64,000 nucleotides of DNA from Abelmoschus esculentus (Eukaryota > Streptophyta > Magnoliopsida > Malvales > Malvaceae): contig JAUCBN010000043.1 in the NCBI GenBank assembly GCA_035048815.1, forward strand, positions 935,001-999,000, given 5' to 3'. The notes under the pieces are model-generated. The model was not told the origin of the DNA and searched no databases. It saw only the letters and a list, made by a program, of their open reading frames with translations. Shown here piece after piece: positions 61,297-64,000 of this stretch; the first letter of the stretch is position 1, and each line of letters opens with the position of its first letter. The translations under genes were made by a program, and so were the position numbers.

Positions 61297-62195
61297 ACCC
61301 CTTAATCACCCACCAACTCTGATTCAAACACCTTTTGTGTTTTTGTTTTATTTCTTTAATTAAAACTCTGATTAAAAGCTTATTTATTTTAATAATAATA
61401 TCCCTCACTTTATTATATCATTTCAATATTACAATAGATTATTTTTAATTTCTTGTTTTTTTAAATGTTATTTTAATATTGAAGTATTTTTTCTCCATTA
61501 ATTTTTTTTTCTTAAAAATATAATTTTAAACCAAAAAATAATATTATTAAATGAAACAATTTCGTTTCCTAAACATATATTTATAAATTTTTTATATAAT
61601 TATATTATACTGTTTAAATTAGATTTTATTAAAAGATAATTTATTAAAATAATAATTTTAAAAAAATCAAATCATGATAATTATTTTTCACCCATTACTC
61701 CATCATTACCTTCACCTTTTTCTTAGACAAATTATGCAATGATAAACGCATTATCTCAAAAGAATGACAGATCAAGTAATTTTTTTCCCTAATAAAAACT
61801 TTCTTAGCTTGCATCAACTTTCAATTATGTTGACAAAAAAGGGAAGAAATTCTAACAAAATTACAAAATCTGTTGTGAAAAAGTTTAAATATTATATAAA
61901 ACTTTTTTTTAGTGGTAAAAAGATAAAGATGGAGGGAGAAGGGGGAGAGAGAGAACAAAGAGAGGAAAGAGTTTACCTTTACTTTGTGGTTAATAAGCTT
62001 AAAGGGCAGCTTGAGCTTACCCAGAGTTTTTTTTATAAACCAAGGAAGTGTCAAACCCAGCAGCAGACACCACCACTGTATACCAAAGAAAGTTGAAACC
62101 CCATCTTTTCTCATATATAGTTATATAAACATATACAAACACTTATATATACATATAGAGAGTGGGAGGGAGGGTAGAGAGAGAAAGAAAGAGAA
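61297..62195. promoter_or_regulatory. Upstream region and GA-rich leader of the RSS3-like gene
   Basis: TATATA words at 62116-62155 are followed by a GA-rich leader (62157-62195, agagagtggga and gagagagaaagaaagag). Otherwise AT-rich with no separate gene. Confidence 0.45.
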
Positions 62196-64000
62196 ATGGT
62201 GGGCTCAGGTTCAGCTGATAGGAGCAAAGAAGCTGTTGGGATGATGGCCCTTCATGAGGCACTAAGAACCGTCTGTCTCAACTCAGACTGGACTTACTCT
62301 GTTTTCTGGACCATCCGTCCTCGCCTGTATTTTACTTTCTTTTTTGTTTTCTGTATCAAATCTTCAATTTTTCCACCTTATTCACTTTGCTAAAGTTTTT
62401 TTTTTTTTTTCTCTTTTTAATTTGCTTTTCTCAGCTGTTTTACTAATTCGGGTTTCTTTGGTTTGGTGCAGGAGAGTGAGGGGTGGTAATGGTTGCAAGG
62501 TCGGAGATGATAACGGCAGCTTGTAAGTATGGTTTTGGGGTTTCCCTTTTTTGGATTTTTTTTCTGATTGTTTGGTTCCCTAGAAAACACAGGAAAATGG
62601 AAAACTTCAGAGCTTTTAACTTGCAAACTTTGAGTATTAAGTACTTAATGAGAAAACAGAGGAAAATGAAGAACTTCAGAGTTAGACATTAGTACATGTT
62701 TCCTTATAGAAAACAGGGAAATTTGGGTAATGAGTTAATCGATTTTATGATATGGGTTTTTGTTAATCTGTGATTTGGAGGTATTTTCATTTCCAAATTC
62801 GGCAACTTTATAAATAATTTTGTGGTAAATTCTGTCTTTTTTCCTGGTGAAGGATGTTGATGTGGGAAGATGGATTTTGCCGAGGAAGAGTGACAGATTA
62901 TTTAGAAGAGATCGATGGAGAAGATCCAGTGAAGAAAGCTTTCAGCAAATTATCCATTCAGTTATATAATTATGGAGAAGGGTGGGTACTGGGTAGGTGC
63001 TATTAATATTTCACTAGATTTAGCCTTAAAAAATAAAATAAAATAAATGGAAAAACAGATTTGATTTCTTCTTGGTGTATGTTTTTGATTGGTTGAAAAC
63101 CTGATTGAATGAGCAGGTTAATGGGGAAAGTTGCATCAGATAAGTGCCATAAATGGGTGTTCAAAGAACCAACAGAATGTGAGCCCAATGTATCCAATTA
63201 TTGGCAGAGTTCTTTTGATGCTGTATGTTTACAGTGCCCCACCTTTTATCTTTCACTGTTTCTTTTTGTTGTTGAAATCTTGATTGTCTGCCCTGTTTTT
63301 GAAGGCAATTATGTTGGTTAAATGCTGTGTATTTATGATTCCTGGTAAGTTGGTAACCTTCCCCTTTTGTTGTTATTTAATTTGCAGCTTCCTCCTGAAT
63401 GGACTGATCAATTTGACTCTGGGATTCAGGTCTGCTTACTTGTTCTGCACTGTTGTTGGTCTTTTTCTGGTTTGTTTTTGTCTATCTTACTCGGACTCGT
63501 TGTAAGTTTCCGTTACGGGTATATTTTGTTCGAGTAACTTGTGGTTTTGTGTCATTCTTGATTGTCTCTTGAACAGACAATTGCTGTTATTCAAGCTGGC
63601 CATGGTCTTCTCCAGTTGGGTTCTTGCAAGATTGTGAGTCTGAGGATAAATTTCTTCCTTTTAGTGATAATGGCTGTAATGTATGATGATTTTGATCTGA
63701 TATATGTGTATATGCTGTATGTATGTATCCTCAGATTCCTGAAGATCTTCATTTTGTGCTAAGAATGAGGCATACCTTTGAATCACTTGGCTATCAATCC
63801 GGTTTCTATCTCTCCCAGATGTTTTCGTCTTCTACAGTTCCTTTGAAGCAGTCTGCTATTCCGATCTGGCCTCCATCGCCTTCAGTCTTTGGCTGGAACC
63901 AGAGGCCGCCTCCACCAGCAGCTGCAATGGTTGCTTCACCTAATTATCAGAACTCAGCTAGACTCGGATTTCCACAGGCCAAAGATGAGACCAACATGTT
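62196..64000 (+). CDS. RSS3-like regulator, bHLH-MYC_N domain, 5' part
   Basis: Runs off the window. Seven exons seen: 62196-62326, 62472-62522, 62853-62981, 63117-63222, 63388-63429, 63577-63633 and 63735 onward. Starts MVGSGSADRSKEAVGMMALH, then ALRTVCLNSDWTYSVFWTIR and LMLMWEDGFCRGRV. Next come KKAFSKLSIQLYNYGEGLMG, LPPEWTDQFDSGIQTIAVIQ and GLLQLGSC; this is the bHLH-MYC and R2R3-MYB N-terminal domain. The order and wording match RICE SALT SENSITIVE 3, a nuclear factor that in rice binds JAZ proteins and bHLHs and tunes jasmonate-responsive genes and root growth under salt. No bHLH domain is expected. Introns are GT-AG. The C-terminal half lies outside the window. Confidence 0.9.

Noticed and set aside
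61127..61408. 93-codon minus frame
   Set aside because: Overlaps a GC-rich regulatory-looking island and has no homology I recognise.

Overview
This is a plant nuclear window. Genes have many small GT-AG introns, the intergenic DNA is AT-rich, and LTR retrotransposons primed by initiator-tRNA-Met and foldback MITEs are present. The recognisable proteins are eudicot; a Malvaceae genome such as cotton is my best guess, but that is inference only.

Layout: 0.4-6.2 kb holds decayed exons of a UTP10/HEATR1-like HEAT-repeat gene, part of it tandemly duplicated and both copies broken, next to long TA/TTA low-complexity DNA (3.9-4.4, 5.6-7.2 kb). A GRGACG-ended inverted-repeat candidate lies at 7.6-8.8 kb. 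Next come a 7-exon EF-hand Na+/Ca2+ exchanger NCL (10.06-13.22, minus); a young complete LTR element with only gag and protease (13.8-17.34); a bZIP34/61-like factor (19.17-20.48, minus); and a homogentisate 1,2-dioxygenase with two apparent lesions (22.4-25.5, minus), divergent from an intact RABA1-type GTPase (25.93-27.47, plus). Two tandem UGT79B-type glycosyltransferases (29.45-30.82 and 31.48-32.85, plus) precede a RING-H2 E3 ligase (33.18-35.22, minus). The large subunit of carbamoyl-phosphate synthase follows (38.56-43.67, minus), its first intron carrying an internally deleted Copia element. Further on are a broken TPS-b terpene synthase (47.4-49.6), a Yippee-like protein (50.3-52.4), an RS-rich nuclear protein (54.4-56.9) and the 5' part of an RSS3-like regulator (62.2 to the end), all plus strand.

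The genes do not form an operon or an obvious cluster. UGT and TPS are both specialised-metabolism genes but differ in age and integrity. Most exon junctions were assembled by hand; for NCL, bZIP, RABA1, E3 ligase, CARB, Yippee, HGD and RS protein the exon lengths sum to a whole number of codons, which supports the models.

I found no convincing wholly new system. The best leads are the gag-protease-only retroelement with near-identical LTRs and a single TGA between gag and protease, two related foldback elements sharing a 28-nt hairpin unit, the two-lesion HGD gene, the frameshifted TPS with an AT donor, and the UGT tandem pair that differ inside the PSPG box.
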